DNA of 64,000 bases from contig CM077644.1 in the NCBI GenBank assembly GCA_039707465.1, positions 144,867,962-144,931,961 of the forward strand. Reading direction: 5' to 3'. The position numbers and the translations under genes are program-made. The DNA is from Rhabdophis nuchalis (lineage: Eukaryota; Chordata; Lepidosauria; Squamata; Natricidae). Shown here one piece after another: positions 1 through 31,480 of this stretch (the stretch's first letter is position 1; the number at the start of each line of letters is the position of its first letter). Under the pieces are notes generated by a model. That model was not told where the DNA came from and searched no databases. It saw nothing but the letters and a program-made list of their open reading frames with translations.

Positions 1-200
1 ATTTAACGTTGGTTGTTGAATTAAGGACAAGTGTCTATGGAGATTCTCAATCAACCAGATCATGACTCTTCCAAAGGTGCTTTTTCAAAGGGCAACTGGA
101 TTTTCTTTGTTTTTCTTTGAAGATGTTTTGCTTCTCATCCAAGAAGCTTCTTCAGCTCAGAGCTGAATCGGGAACTCCCATCATGGCTTTAATCATTCAG
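1..200 (-). repeat. Penelope-like repeat fragment, hammerhead-like motif
   Basis: Read on the minus strand, this segment matches the repeat at 58740-58930 (+) over about 150 bases. It carries a hammerhead-like core at 155-125: CTGAAGA, one unpaired base, a 6-bp stem (GCTTCT/AGAAGC) with a 6-base loop, then AAAAC where GAAAC is expected. The same spacing occurs in three other repeats of this window. Assignment to Penelope-like elements rests on that shared architecture and on memory of such repeats; no reverse transcriptase is present here. Confidence 0.45.
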
Positions 201-971
201 ATGCTTTAAAAAAAAAGTAAGATAGGGAAGAAGCATACTATTCCTAGCCTAACTCATATACTTGTACCACAGAGTTTTCCTTTTTAAGTGTAAGGATGGT
301 TACAATCCCTTCCGGCATATTTATTATGTCACAAACCGAGCATTCTCGGATTATTTTGTGAAAGGCTGGATTTCTAATCAGAGATTAAGTAACCGGACAT
401 GTTGCTGGCTTCCTCTTCAGCCTCGATGATGTTACCTAGTTGGGTAATGAAACATCTTCAAGAAAACAACCACCTTAGAAGGCATCAAGATTCTCACAAT
501 TCAATCATGAGCTACAACTATTATCTCCTATTGGTTCCTCCCGCCAATTTGACAGATGTGCAGGGCAGACAAGACATTAATTTGCCTTTGGATTTTTGAG
601 ATTTAACGAAACCCTGCTAGCAAACTCTGAGCACAACCCCGGCTGAAAGCAGCCATTAATCCTGCTCAACTCCTATGAAAATTACACTTGATTCCTGAAA
701 TTTCCAAACGAAACCAAAGGCATAAAATCGCTTTCCGGTCTTGTTTAAAACGCCCGGCCGCTCAAAGCTCAGCATGACCGCGTTTCGCCAAAGGGCGGGG
801 CGGGGGAACACCATTCGGGCGGCCGCTTCGAGACACTCTCGAGTTTGCGCCCGGTGCGATTTCTTTGGTGCTCACCGCACCGGAAGTGGTGGGGAGCCGA
901 AGGCCCGGGGGTGGGTGGGGAATGGTGGTGGCGGTGGTGCTGCTTGTCGTGGCGGCGGGGCCAGGCTCGGG

Positions 972-19251
<18,280 letters not shown>

Positions 19252-22200
19252 GCTCCCCTTGCCTTCAAAGGAACATCTCTGTGTTTTTTTAATTACTTCA
19301 GTTTAGTTGGAGTGTTTGCTTTTTTAAACAAGTCTTGTAAATTTGGACAAGTACAGAGTTAATATTGGACTTAAAACTGATCCCAAGTCCAGTCCTTTAT
19401 GTGTGCTGTGACTGAATTTGCACATTAGAACTTTTGTGTACATTATATCTCTCCTGATAATTCCATCCGTATTTAGAGGTAGCTTGGTAGCACTTGTAAA
19501 CCTTGTTTTTTTGTGTGTGTCTCTTCGTGCCAGTTGTTGGATGGGCTTGAAAGGAGGGAAAACAACCAGCTAAAACCTGTCTGCTGCTTTGTATCAAAGG
19601 AGTGGAGATTAGCTCACTTGGATTCTTTGATTTCTGGATTTTGCGGTGTATTTTCTCCTAAGTAATAGAGCACTTTCTTGCACATTAGACTAAGTATAGC
19701 CAGCATTTACATTATTTTTTTCGTGAACAACTAAATAGACTGTTACTGTTACTTTTTTGTATTTTTCTGATGTGGTTCAGTTTGTAGGCTGGTACTCTTT
19801 AAGAACTGTGCAGTGTTAATTATCACTCTGTGCTCCCACACCTAAACTTCTCTCATCTAGGCCTGTCCATGACTTGCTGGAGAAAGTTTATTGGGAACTG
19901 AATAACTTAACATTCTTTTCTTTTACAAATCTCTGTTAAAGGAACATGTTCTATTAAGTTATTGGACATAGATTGGAGAATAGAATATGAGCTCAACCAT
20001 ATATATATTTACAATCCAGCAGGAAACTACACCACAAACCTCAGTGAAGTGAGTAGCAGCTTGTAAGCAAACAAACCATGGTGGACCTTTAACCTTCTGT
20101 TCATTTAAGAGGCTGGTGCTGGGGAACATCCTGAGGGTCCTTTCTCGTGATGGGTTTCATCGCAACAAAGGACTTCGAAATTGAATTAAAAAACATTTTA
20201 ATGTCAGTTTTTAAATGAGTGCTGCTCAGTGCTGTACTTACGTTTGCAACCTGATCAAGACTAGTTGGCTTTTGATGTGCTTTGCAAGCCCCCCCAGGTA
20301 AGCTATAGCATGTGAAAAATAAATCCTTAGTGCGCACACCTTACACCAGGGGTGTCCAAACTTGGGAACTTTAAGACTTGTGGACTTCAACTCCCAGAAT
20401 TCCCCAGCCAGCATAGCTGGCTGTGGAATTCTGGGAGTTGAAGTCCACAAGTCTTAAAGTTCCCAAGTTTGGACACCCCTGCCTTACACCATATGTTGCA
20501 AGATTATAGATAATTGTATATATATACATATACGTATATGTATATATGATATGATATAAAATTATCACCAGCTGTATATGAAAATCAAAAGATTTTGTAA
20601 AACTAAATATTTTCTTCTGTTCCAAGAGTAACACATTTTACTAGCATATTCGCATGTGAGAACATGTTATAATAACTTGGCAGTCAGACCTCTGAATATG
20701 TTTTTTTTTTTTTAATCTGAAGTCCTATTGTTGCCCAGTAGTGGCATAAGCAGAATTGCTTATACTAGGAGAATGTTGAATTTCCATTTCACATGAGATA
20801 CATAAAACATAAATTGTGTGTCAGTTTCTGCAGTCGTGCAAGTAAGGTGACAAGTAAGGTAATTGGCTCCCTGAAAGTTAATTGAGAGCCATTCGGAGAC
20901 TTCAAAGATTTTGCCAGACTCTCATCCCTATCTGTTTGAACCTCTAAAACTCATCTGCATGACTTTTTTTTTTAATCTGGCGTCCTGGAAATTAACATGA
21001 TTGCATGCCTGAATGATCATTTTTAAAAGAAAGTGATTTTTCCAGTAGGAGGACAAGTTTCATTTAGCAATTATCTGCTCTGCTAGTTGTTCTGAAAATT
21101 ATGCCAAATACAGAATGTTTTTATAAAGTGGTTCAGAAAAATATCAAATTTGGGATACTAGATGTCTATAAATGCTGTTCTGAAAAAAATGTATTGGCTG
21201 ATCCTCAGAATTGTTAGTGTAGCCACTTTAATAAGAAACTTATGGCATGTGGGATTAGAATGTAGATGTTGATCACCATATGCTCTGTAGATGATTTAAT
21301 AGATTAACATAAAAACGAACAAGCCCAGAAGTATGCTGTCTGGAATATATCTTAAATTAGACATAGGATGGAATGGCAGACAATACCTACACTTCTTGTC
21401 CTTCTGATGATTCAATCAATATTGTTCATCATTAGAGTTGAGTTTCTAGCCATCTATTTTAATGGCTAGAGCAATTTTCTTAATCCGAAGCCTGCTTAGC
21501 CATATGGTGTGTTTAAATGGTGCTCTTGTGTATGTGAGAGAAAGGTAAACAAATATATTGTAGATATGACATGAATACAATTTTCATTTAAAATTAAGTG
21601 CAAATTACTTTTGGCTGGATGATCTGAATTAGCTAGATAATCAGTTCTTGAATTTTTAAGATGAAATCAGATCTAAAATTATTTTGCAGATCAAAAGAGT
21701 CAAATCTTATTTTTTATTTTTAATGTATTTTTTCCTTACATTTTTTAGAATATGTGCATTTTTGCTTAAATTTTATGTATATCCCAAAGGCTTTAAAAAA
21801 GCTGAGCCAGAAAACCAAAAAAATAGAAAATGCTGTTTGTCAACTACTCTGCCTTTAATTGGGCTGCAGAAAGAAGTACTGTAGTCCATGGCTTATCACA
21901 TATAATTACTTTGTAAATAAAAAAAATGTGGCTAGATCAATTATTGGAATAGGAAATGGAGAGCAGGTCCTTGAAACCTTGTTAAAATTTCAAATGAATG
22001 GCAAGCAAATAGGTAGACAGCAGAATCATAGATACTTACTTTGATCCAACTAAACATTGAATGTTGGGACACACTCTTTCTCTCCCTTCCCCCCAACCCC
22101 AAAATCTCTTTTAGGGTAAGCAATTAAACATTAATCTTTCTACATCATCTAAACTCTCTATAATTCCTGTATTCATGCTTTTTTCTTTTGGAGGTTAAGC

Positions 22201-25200
22201 TGGGATAGAGGGAGAAATGTCTGTGTGCTTTTGTATATGTTCTTGATTCCCTATCTTTTCTTTTTCCATTAGAGATCTTCCTGTACAGTTGCTACATTTT
22301 GACATGAGTGTGTATAATTTTGGATGTCCAGTCAGTAATAATCTTCCAAGACTACACTTTGTGAGAACAGGCATGTTATCCAGGCTCTGAAAACATTATT
22401 CTTAAATTTTGTAATTAGTTATTATATTTACAGAGTAAAGGGAGTTATTGTGCTTGGTTCAACTTTTGAGTTATATCTGTCAGAAATAAACCTAAGGCCT
22501 AATGAACTTACAAAATAAGAGATTCTTGGTGTGTCAGATTTTTTTAAAGGAGCAGGGTGATGCAAAGAAGATTCATGGTGCTTAAACTGCATGTAAAGTA
22601 TAAGCCAGTGATTATGAATCAGAATTTTGTGTATGTATAGGTTATTAATTCTACACTAAGAAAAATATATACACATAAAATGGGAAATCCCCTTAGTCCA
22701 GCTGCCAGAATTTGAATTCTGCTTTTATGCAGGATAAGGTTGCATAAAAGTGACTCCAGAGATTAAAAATAAATATTTGGGGGATAAAAGTGTAGCTCCT
22801 TTGTTTTAGCATGTTCCTGTGAAACTGTGACTCACCCATGATGAAAGGTTCTTTGACTAGTCAGGAAAGTTTGAGAAAGTGAACTTCTGTATGTGCATAT
22901 TGCACATGCACAAGCATAGTGCAACCTTTAAGTGCATAAGTTTCAGGTTGCAATATTGAATTCTTAGTTTAAAAAAAAAATCAAGTTGTTTGATGAAGGA
23001 AATTACTTCCTTTGATGTCCTTAATTGCTGTGATTTGGAGCAGTAGATGGCAGTAGATCTAAGACAGATGAATCTGAACTGATCCAGGTTTATATTGTCA
23101 GCTTACCTTTACCTTTAGAGCTTTTTTTTGAGTACAAGATTCATAGGATAAGAAACAGGGTTTCTTTAGAGTTTTTGTTCAAAAAGAGCAATGGTTTTCT
23201 GAAATGGAGAGTGCCTTTTTGCTAATGTCAATCTTAGTACAGTTCCATTGACTTTAAATTACACTAAAATACTTTTTAAATTGCTGGTAAATGTCATCTC
23301 ATTCAAATTCAATTAATTGACTATGTATTTGAGGATATAAATATACTTCAAAAAAGATCAAATGCTGTATTTGGAATGAAATAATGGCTGCCTAGATGAT
23401 ACTAACTTAAAGTACAATCATGGTAATAGAATCTTCACTATTACTACTGGTAGCAAGAATTGCTTGGCAAGTGGGGAGCTATATAATGGAATGAATGAAT
23501 GAATGAATCATCAGTATAAATGAATATGTTATGGTATCAAAAATTATCTTTCATTTTTATGTAATTTTCTTCCAGATAATATTTCAGTAAGCTGGATTCT
23601 TAGAAGTATTTTTGTTTGGTCAGTTTATTTTGATAATGTAAAAGCTTCTGGCATGGTAATTTTTTTACCTATTTATTCATTAAACTTCTCAAATATTTTA
23701 CAGTATAACTATAAACTCTGTCACACACAAAAAATTGACCAAGTAGTAAGAGTCTGCAACATGTGGAAAAGTATGCAAAGGGAATTAAATACTTTGCATG
23801 TAGCCTGAGAGATTAAATCTGTGGCATCTCCCTGTGGTAAATTGAGTGGCCAATAAATAAAGAGAAAGAAAAAGAACAAGAGAGAAAGAAAGGAAAGAAA
23901 GACATACTCTGGCATCAGATGTGAATGGCTTCTGCCTTAATGAGGGAGAAGGCATGAATTAGATGTAAAAAGAACCAACAACCCACCTTGAACTGGATAG
24001 CTAATGAACAGACTTGATACAAGGCTTTTTCAATCATTCCTATGGCTTTTGCAAGCGAAGTACCAAAGCACTAATTCCAGTCACTGAAAAGCAGCCCCCC
24101 CCCAACTCTAATACCATTTTCAAGCATATTTTTTGCAACTATAAGAACTAGAACATTTTCTTTAAAAAACAACAACCCCAAGATGTTGGGATTTCCAGGA
24201 AGCATTTTGCACTTTCCCCAGTCCCTATAGAATTCTAACATGCAGCCATGAAGATGATTTGGTGTTTGGATTACCCCAATCTAACTCTTCCTAAAGCTTT
24301 AAAAATCTTCAGTAGAAATGCAGAGATAATTGAACGTGGCTTGTATTTTTTAGTAGAGCTGAATTTATTGTATTACAATCATCTGTGTAAATTATATATT
24401 GCATTGCATTTTTTAAAACATCCTACCTCATATCATGCTTTTCTTTTTCCTTTTTTAAAGTATGCTCATTTATAAAACTAGCATACAGTACGGTAATTCC
24501 TTTTCAAAATGCAGAAAGCCAGCAGCAGTGCAGAGATTATTTTAGGCAACTGAGAATGGCCCCTTGAAGCAAAGCAAGGCTGTTCAATATTCTGCATGTA
24601 GTACTAGAACGCTGCTGTTTCCCCCCCAATTTTGAGTCCGTCAAATGTGTTGGGTAACAACCCCCATAATCCACAATCTCTCTGAGTTTTGTCTATTTTT
24701 TTACACCACTGCTTTAATTACTGCTAGACATATTGATTTAGTGCTTCAAACCCTTAATAAAATTATATACTATGCTGAACTTACTCTTTGTTTCAGAAAT
24801 GTCCAGTGGTTCACTGATCTTTCTCTCGTAGTTATCCTTAAAAACATTTAGTGATGTTAAATTAGATAGTATGGCCACATGGCTTTTTAAAATGAAACAA
24901 CATTTTTGAGTGGGAATGTTTCGAGCTTAGTTACTATTTTGGCTTAATGGAAATTAATATTTGACTTTATAAAATCCTAGGAACAATCTTTGTTCTTTAA
25001 TAAGGGAAAAGTTGCCTGATTATAAAAATGCAGCATTGAAAATTAACATTCTTATGCATGTCTTTTCAAAGATCTCCAGTAAACATTAGCTATAACTATA
25101 ACTGATTTATACCATTTTTTTCTCTTTACATTTATCATTTATGTCTATAAACATCTTTTACATCTGTTTATGATTCTGATCAGAATATGTACTATGCCCA

Positions 25201-26790
25201 TATATACTTTAAATGAATAGCTTAATCATATTTTTGTCCCATTGTATATTAAACTGTAGAAAGCATGACATATCAGCCAAAGCAGATACATTGTATTTAT
25301 TGAGTTTGATACATTGATACAAAAACCTTATAAGAGTTTATCAAAACACTTCTGATATATACAATTGTAATTGTTGCTGAATGTACACTGAGAGCAGTAA
25401 TATAAATCAGATTTGAGAATGAATAAATCTGAGTACTGTATTTATAGGGGTAAAAAAGATTTATACCGATAAAACATTGCCACATAGGTTGTGAAAAAGC
25501 TGGTCATGTTTCAGTGACATTGAAATCAGACTAGAATTTGTTGCACTGATTTCAAAAGGATATAGAGCAAACATTAAAATTGCCACTTATTCCAAGTTCA
25601 AAATTCACATTGAAAACAATCAGCTATGGTTGGCAACATCACCTGAAAGACAGCAAGCCCAACGACATTGATCTTCTGGTAACGGTAAGAAAATGTCAGG
25701 TCTTTGGGGATCAAACTGTTGAAGCTTTATAACGCCTCTAAGGAATAAGAGTACACACATTCTTGAACCTGTTCCAGAGTTAATTTCTTAGCATGCAAAT
25801 TCATGTGAAAAGAATTCCTTAAGCATGAAACTAAGAGCTGACATTGTATGCCAGCTATAGATGATCAGAATTGGAAGCTATTACATATTTTGCATGTTTT
25901 TCTCTCAAACATTTCTATAGGCTGTCTCTGAACACCTGAATACTTTCTTTTCCCCTTTTTTGCAATGAATGTCAGGGATCCGATTGGTTTTAGCTCTAAA
26001 GCATGGGGAAGGCTGAAATTCTAAATAAACATATGGAATAAACTGTTGGATGCTACTGAACACAGTTCATGGACAGGATTTAATTGCAAAAGTTAGCAGA
26101 TAGAGATTTGATTACTTCTGTAAAAAATATGATTTAGCATTTTAAAGTTAGCTTTGGGGAGTATGAATCTCAAAATATCAATCACATTTCTACTTATATG
26201 GAAAATCGTTGCATAAAAATCTACCAGTTTCCATCTTCAATCTAAAAAGGGATTGGGTATGGCTTCCACATATGTATGAATTCTATATAGTGGTTTTTGG
26301 AATTCCATATGTCCATGTATCAGACAGAGCTGAGCAACTGATTCTAGTTTGAAAGGGAGAACTTTCCTCCCTTTTAAAGATCATTGTGGAAAACTGTTGA
26401 GTGAAATTTAGAGACCACCACAAAGGAGAATTATTTCCCAAATGTCAAAACAGAAGAGTGAAAAAATGGAAGTAAATGAATACAGTTGAAATGTACATTA
26501 ATCTAAAGCCAGTTCTTTAAACAATTTGCATCCCATTTGTTAATAGCTTTGTTGTGTCAGCTTATTTGTAAACATATTTCCATCTTGTGCAAAAATATTT
26601 TTTTTAAATATGGAAGTACAAATTTGTGCATGTAGAGTACTTTGAAATTATTTCATAATAAAAGGTGTACATTTTAAATACATCTACAAGAACTGTCTAG
26701 GAAATGTATTTACTCTTACACGGGTGATGTAAATGTTTGAACAATTTCTCTTGCTTGCTTAATAAACACTTCACATTCATACTCTGAATT
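19252..26790 (+). other. DCAF10: Probable long 3' UTR of DCAF10
   Basis: About 7.5 kb of AU-rich sequence follows the stop codon. It is almost free of LINE and SINE insertions, unlike all other non-coding stretches here; the exceptions are one hAT MITE at 20347 and short simple repeats. Poly(A) signals AATAAA occur at 22485-22490, 26657-26662 and 26761-26766; the last is followed by a GT-rich stretch. The extent is inferred and needs transcript data. Confidence 0.5.
20347..20481. mobile_element. Foldback hAT MITE with perfect 8-bp TSD
   Basis: Near-perfect hairpin: CAGGGGTGTCCAAACTTGGG at the left and its complement at the right, with the GGAATTCTGGGAG arms meeting at AGCATAGCT. Flanked by CCTTACAC on both sides (20339-20346 and 20482-20489). 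It lies in the probable DCAF10 3' UTR. Confidence 0.92.
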
Positions 26791-27864
26791 TGTTGTTCAT
26801 ATTTCAGTAATGTGTAGTTGCCTTTTAGATTTTTTTTTAAAATCTGAACAATGGATATCTTTTAGATACTTAAAAATAGTAGCATTCAAAACTGTACTTA
26901 AATAATCCTCTTTAACATGTTTCAAGTATTAAGTATTTCAATTGTAAATTGTCTCTGGTCTCTGGCCTCAGGCACCAGTGTGAAGGATTGTGTTTAATTC
27001 TCTTCTTCAGAAACTCAAATTCATCTGGTGTATACACCAGATGAATTCATATATAGTATAAAACCATAGCATTTGTTTTTAGTTTAATATTGTGAATTCA
27101 ATTATTCAAGCAATGATTAACCAATCACAGCTTACTGAAATGAGTGCCCAGCTAGTAAATGCAATCAGATTCCACTAAACTTTGCAAAGGGTGTGATTCA
27201 GTTGCACAGTGACATGATTTTTTTTAAAGAAAAAAATATTGCTTTCCATTCTGATACCCCTGAATTGGGTAAGAAAAAATGAGGAAGATGAAAGTAGATA
27301 GAAGCATATTCCCAAGTAGACTTTCCTATAGAAAAGCCTGTATTGTTTTTGTATGTTGGGTAGAAAACATAATAAAGTTGGATTTAATTGACATCTTTTT
27401 CTGGCCATTAAATCATGCTTGTACTGTTGAGTTCAATGAAAATGTATACAATTGGCTTCGTGCCGTATCTGAGCACTACCTGGATCTAAATGCTTTGCTT
27501 TTTTCAAGAAACGCTAACATTAATTAGATGCTGCTAATGCTGTTTTGAATAACCTAATTGTGCTTATTTGGGTTTTACTTCAGCTGCTTCTACTTGGATT
27601 CCAATTCAGCTGTGACTTTTGAACAAGAAGAAAAGGAGCATTGGGCTAAAATAAATTGATCTGGTGTTAAATTGAAATTCAAGGTTACAATTTTAAACCT
27701 TTTCCTCCTCCCAACCTGATTTAATCCAAGTTAATTGTATTTACCTTATTGCTTTGTGATAAATGGTAAATTTATATTGTGGTGCTCCCTGGAAATATTC
27801 CACAAGCTGTCTTACAATAGGCCTCTCAGTGAGACAGAAGCATCCTTGAAACTTGCCCATACCA

Positions 27865-28262
27865 GCATTTGTGACCTCAATTTATGGCCACAACTGAGCC
27901 CAAAATTTCCATTGCTAAGTGAGGCAATTGTTAAGTGAGTTGTGCCTCATTTTACAAACTTTTTGCCACTGCTGTTAAGCAAATCACTGTAGTTAAGTCA
28001 ATCATGTGATCGCTAAGGAAATTTGGCTTTCCCGTTGACTTTGCTTGTCTGGCTGGAAAAATGACAAACGGTGATACTATGACACCAGGACAGTACAACT
28101 GTTATAAATAAATGCCAGTTGCCAAGTGCCCAAAGTTTAATCATGTGACCATGGGGATGCTGTAACAGTTGTGAATGTAAAAACAGGTCATAAGTCACTT
28201 TTTTCAGTGCCGTTGTAACTTAGGTCACTAAACAAAAGCCTACAAGTTGAGGACTACCTCTC
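27865..28262 (+). repeat. Interspersed TIR repeat copy
   Basis: Shares AGCCCAAAATTTCCATTGCT, GTTGACTTTGCTTGTC and ATGTGACCATGGGGATGCTG with the copy at 18043, and ends in ACAAGTTGAGGACTACCT. Confidence 0.65.
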
Positions 28263-28549
28263 CGAATAAGCATAGAATATGTCTTCTGCTCTATTACTGC
28301 ATTTGTTTACATATAAGATCCTTTCCTTATTGGGAGCTGATTCAGGCACAGGGTATCTTCCTCCCCTCTCTAGTTTGAAGCAATTCACACATCTCCAAAT
28401 CCTGTTTATTGTCCTGAGTGGCAGAATAAAAGAAATTTACTTTTCTCCTATGCTTATTCCGAGCGCCAAATTGGTGTCCGTTCCTCAGAACTTCAATTAT
28501 CCATGGAGAAGAAATTTTCAGCTAAAATCAAATTGGGAAGTTTTACAGG

Positions 28550-29538
28550 TAGTTCTTGACCATAATTGAGGCCAAAATTTATATTGCTAAGACACAGTGA
28601 AATGAGCTGTGCCCCATTTTATGACTTTTCTTGCCACGGTTAGTTGAATCACTGCAGTTAAAAAAGTGACAGTTGTTAAGTGAATCTGGCTTCCCCATTG
28701 ACTTTGCTTGCCAGAAGGTTGCAAAGGGACCGTAAGGACCTTGGACTGTACAAATGTGGTGGGTCTCATAACTGGAGGGGACGAATCAGCATACAGAGAA
28801 GAAGTCCAGAAGGTATCCGCATGGTGCTCAAGAAACAACTTATGTCTAAATACTAGCAAGACAAAGGAGATGGTGCTAGATTTCCGGAGGCACAGAGAGG
28901 AACCTGCCCCACTGTATATTGAGGGGGGCTGTGTGGAGAGGGTTTCCTCTTTTAAATTCTTAGGAGTGCTTATTAGCCAAGATCTCACCTGGAAAAACAA
29001 CACATCTCTGGTGATTGGAAAAGCTCAACAGAGACTTCATTTCCTTAGAGTCCTGCGGAAAAATCAGGTGGAACAACGGCTGATGACCTCTTTCTATCGG
29101 TCCATCATAGAAAGTGTCCTCACATATTGTATCACAGTGTGGTATGCTGGTTTAACAGTTGCGGAGAGGAAGGCACTACAGAGAGTGATCAATTCGGCAC
29201 AAGAAACCATCGGTTGCCCTCTGACATCACTGGATAACATCGCCAGATCTCGCTGCTTTAGCAGAGCAAGGAAGATTTTCAAAGATGATTCACACCCTGG
29301 TTGGTATCTCTTTGCCCTTCTACCATCAGGCAGAAGATATCAAAGTATAGCCAGCCGAACGAAAAGGTTTAAAGGTAGCTTCTATCCATGGGCTGTGAGA
29401 CTTTTAAATTCAACCGCAATCACTCCATGCACATGCTAGTTTTTTCTTTTTTCTTTTCTCTCTTTTTTGTTTCTGTTATAATTTTGCACCAGTGAAGTTA
29501 AAACCAATTTCATTGTAGTTTTTACAATGACAATAAAG

Positions 29539-29571
<33 letters not shown>

Positions 29572-29711
29572 TGCCAGCTGAGGTCTGAAGTTTGATCACA
29601 TGACCATGGGGATGTTGCACTTGTTAACTCTGAAAAATTGACATAAATTACTTTTTTTCAGTGCTGTTGTAACAGTCACTAAATGAATAGTTGTAAATCA
29701 AAGACTATAGT
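28550..29711 (+). repeat. Interspersed TIR repeat split by a Rex1-like LINE
   Basis: Left half 28550 to about 28718 and right half about 29571-29711 match consecutive parts of the 18043 copy (CCAGAAGGTTGCAAA on the left, TTTGATCACATGACCATGGG on the right). The LINE sits between them. Confidence 0.7.
28708..29439 (+). CDS. Rex1-like LINE reverse transcriptase, C-terminal part
   Basis: An open frame of 243 codons encoding the region after the RT catalytic centre: WCSRNNLCLNTSKTKEMVLD, then VSSFKFLGVLISQDLTW, GKAQQRLHFLRVLRK, FYRSIIESVLTYCITVWY and LLPSGRRYQS near the end. These blocks match Rex1/Babar-type elements known from fish (from memory). The YADD block is missing, so the copy is 5'-truncated. 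The 3' UTR ends GACAATAAAG followed by (ATT)n at 29541-29571. The first 10-12 codons belong to the host repeat, not to the element. Confidence 0.7.
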   Translation: MPEGCKGTVRTLDCTNVVGLITGGDESAYREEVQKVSAWCSRNNLCLNTSKTKEMVLDFRRHREEPAPLYIEGGCVERVSSFKFLGVLISQDLTWKNNTSLVIGKAQQRLHFLRVLRKNQVEQRLMTSFYRSIIESVLTYCITVWYAGLTVAERKALQRVINSAQETIGCPLTSLDNIARSRCFSRARKIFKDDSHPGWYLFALLPSGRRYQSIASRTKRFKGSFYPWAVRLLNSTAITPCTC

Positions 29712-30449
29712 TGCGCTTGGATTATAATTAATCCTTTCTTTTTTACTAGTAAGATATTCATTCTTTGCTGGTAAGGGTAGTTGTCAACCAAAAACCATTT
29801 GTTCAGCAATGTCTTTCTCTACTTGTTCAGAACTACGACACACAAATGATAATGTCTTTGTTGTTGCTTACTGTATTCCCTTGGCAGTGCCTTCCCAGCT
29901 CTGGGACAGGCTTAAATGTTAAATGTCATAGGTGAGCAGATACAAGAGCTATAAACTAGGAATTTTCAAAAAAACAATTCAGCCTGTGGAACTGGTTAAT
30001 TAAAAAATCAAAATTCCAGGAACTCTGATCAAGAGGCAATGCTCTAGTGATAACTGGCTGCACCTGAGTCAATTTGTGTGTGTGGGCATGCACATGCTCT
30101 TAGCTTCCCAAAGAAGCCAAGGATTTCGTGGGAAACAATTTCAAAAACTGGTATAAAATTTAGTAGGCTTTGTCACTCATTATATAGTCATTAACCTGGA
30201 AGGAAGTTAAATGATTGCAATGAGTTGGAAAGAGGCAGTAGAGACAGGTTAGGAACCAGCAAAAGGGGTAGAGAGCAAATCTTATGCCAGTCTAGTTTTC
30301 TGCTCTCATGAATGGCTGAGTAATACTTTAACTCATCAGTGGGAAATGGCCCAGACAGTAGATAAGCTCTATTCAATTAGCATGAAGATGAAGAGCTATT
30401 CCTTCCCTTTGAGAGGTTTACAATGTGTTATGCAGGCTTTGGTGGTCTC

Positions 30450-31480
30450 ATATGGTAGCTGCACACTTCAGTTTCTAATGCTACATGCTCCCAGTCCAAC
30501 CCCTTGCTTAGCCATCCAAAACTAGAGCATCTCCTGGAGATGGCCTTCCAGCCTCTGTTGAAATACTTCCAGGAAAAGAATGGCTAACGTCTCTGGAGGC
30601 AGATTCTCCCATTGCTGAAGGTAGGAGATTTTTCCTGATGACCTATCAAAATCTCCTTTGTCATAATTAAAACCAATTTTGTGTCTATTTTCTGAAATAA
30701 TGCTGAAGAAATCTACTCTTCTTCATGACTTCTTCATAAACAGATAGTCCTTGTTTAGTGATTGCCTCATACAACAACCGTTCAGTTGCAACAGTGAAGA
30801 AAAAGTAACTCTCTGATTGGTCCTCACATTTACAACCACCTTCTGTCTGTAATGCAAAGGAAACCTGAAGTAAAATCATCACTTCTGCTCAATGACCATG
30901 TTGCCAAACCCAGAAGTGGTCATTAAACAAGGACCAACTGTACTTGAACAAATAGCTATCTTATTTTTTTCAGGCTAAACATTTTGAGTGCTTTCTCTTC
31001 CAAGATTCTTAATATCTTGTTATTTTCCTCAAAACACACTTCAACTTGTGTCCTTCCCAAAATGCCATGCTGAGAACTTGACTTATGATCCAGATATGGT
31101 CTTACCAACCTAAATAGAGAGGAACAATGAATTACTAACTTGACAATCTACTGTTGATGCAGGCTAGCACCATGTCGGCAGTGTATCAGTGCACCATTTG
31201 AGATTCACCAAGACATACAGTTCCTTTTCATATGTATTGTTGTATACCCTACACATACATTTTTGATTTTACTCACAAAAATGAAGGGTTTTGCTTTTGT
31301 CCTTGTTGAAACTGAAGTTGTTGAGATTTTCCTAAATCTTGATACTGGTTCCCAAGTGTCATTTGCAAATCTGATAATCCTATATTTAAAACCTTGTCAA
31401 AGCCAGGTATAGATAAGCTAAGCATTACAAAGCTAAGCATACGAACCCTCGAGTATACCAATGTAACATCTTCCAGTGTA
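30450..31480 (-). mobile_element. Old CR1-like LINE remnant
   Basis: Minus-strand similarity to CR1 3' sequence: GGGGTTGGACTGGGAG near 30500, then GGAAGGCCATCTCC, and further up CTGGATCATAAGTCAAG near 31085. Strongly diverged, with no open frame. Confidence 0.45.
30741..30944. repeat. MITE-like repeat with inverted ends
   Basis: Left end CAGATAGTCCTTGTTTAGTG and right end CATTAAACAAGGACCAACTG are imperfect inverted copies. Distinct from the 18043 family. Confidence 0.5.

Noticed and set aside
741..971. Upstream in-frame ATG for DCAF10
   Set aside because: The 77 extra residues resemble no DCAF10 N-terminus and include 5' UTR-like sequence; kept 972, though not excluded.
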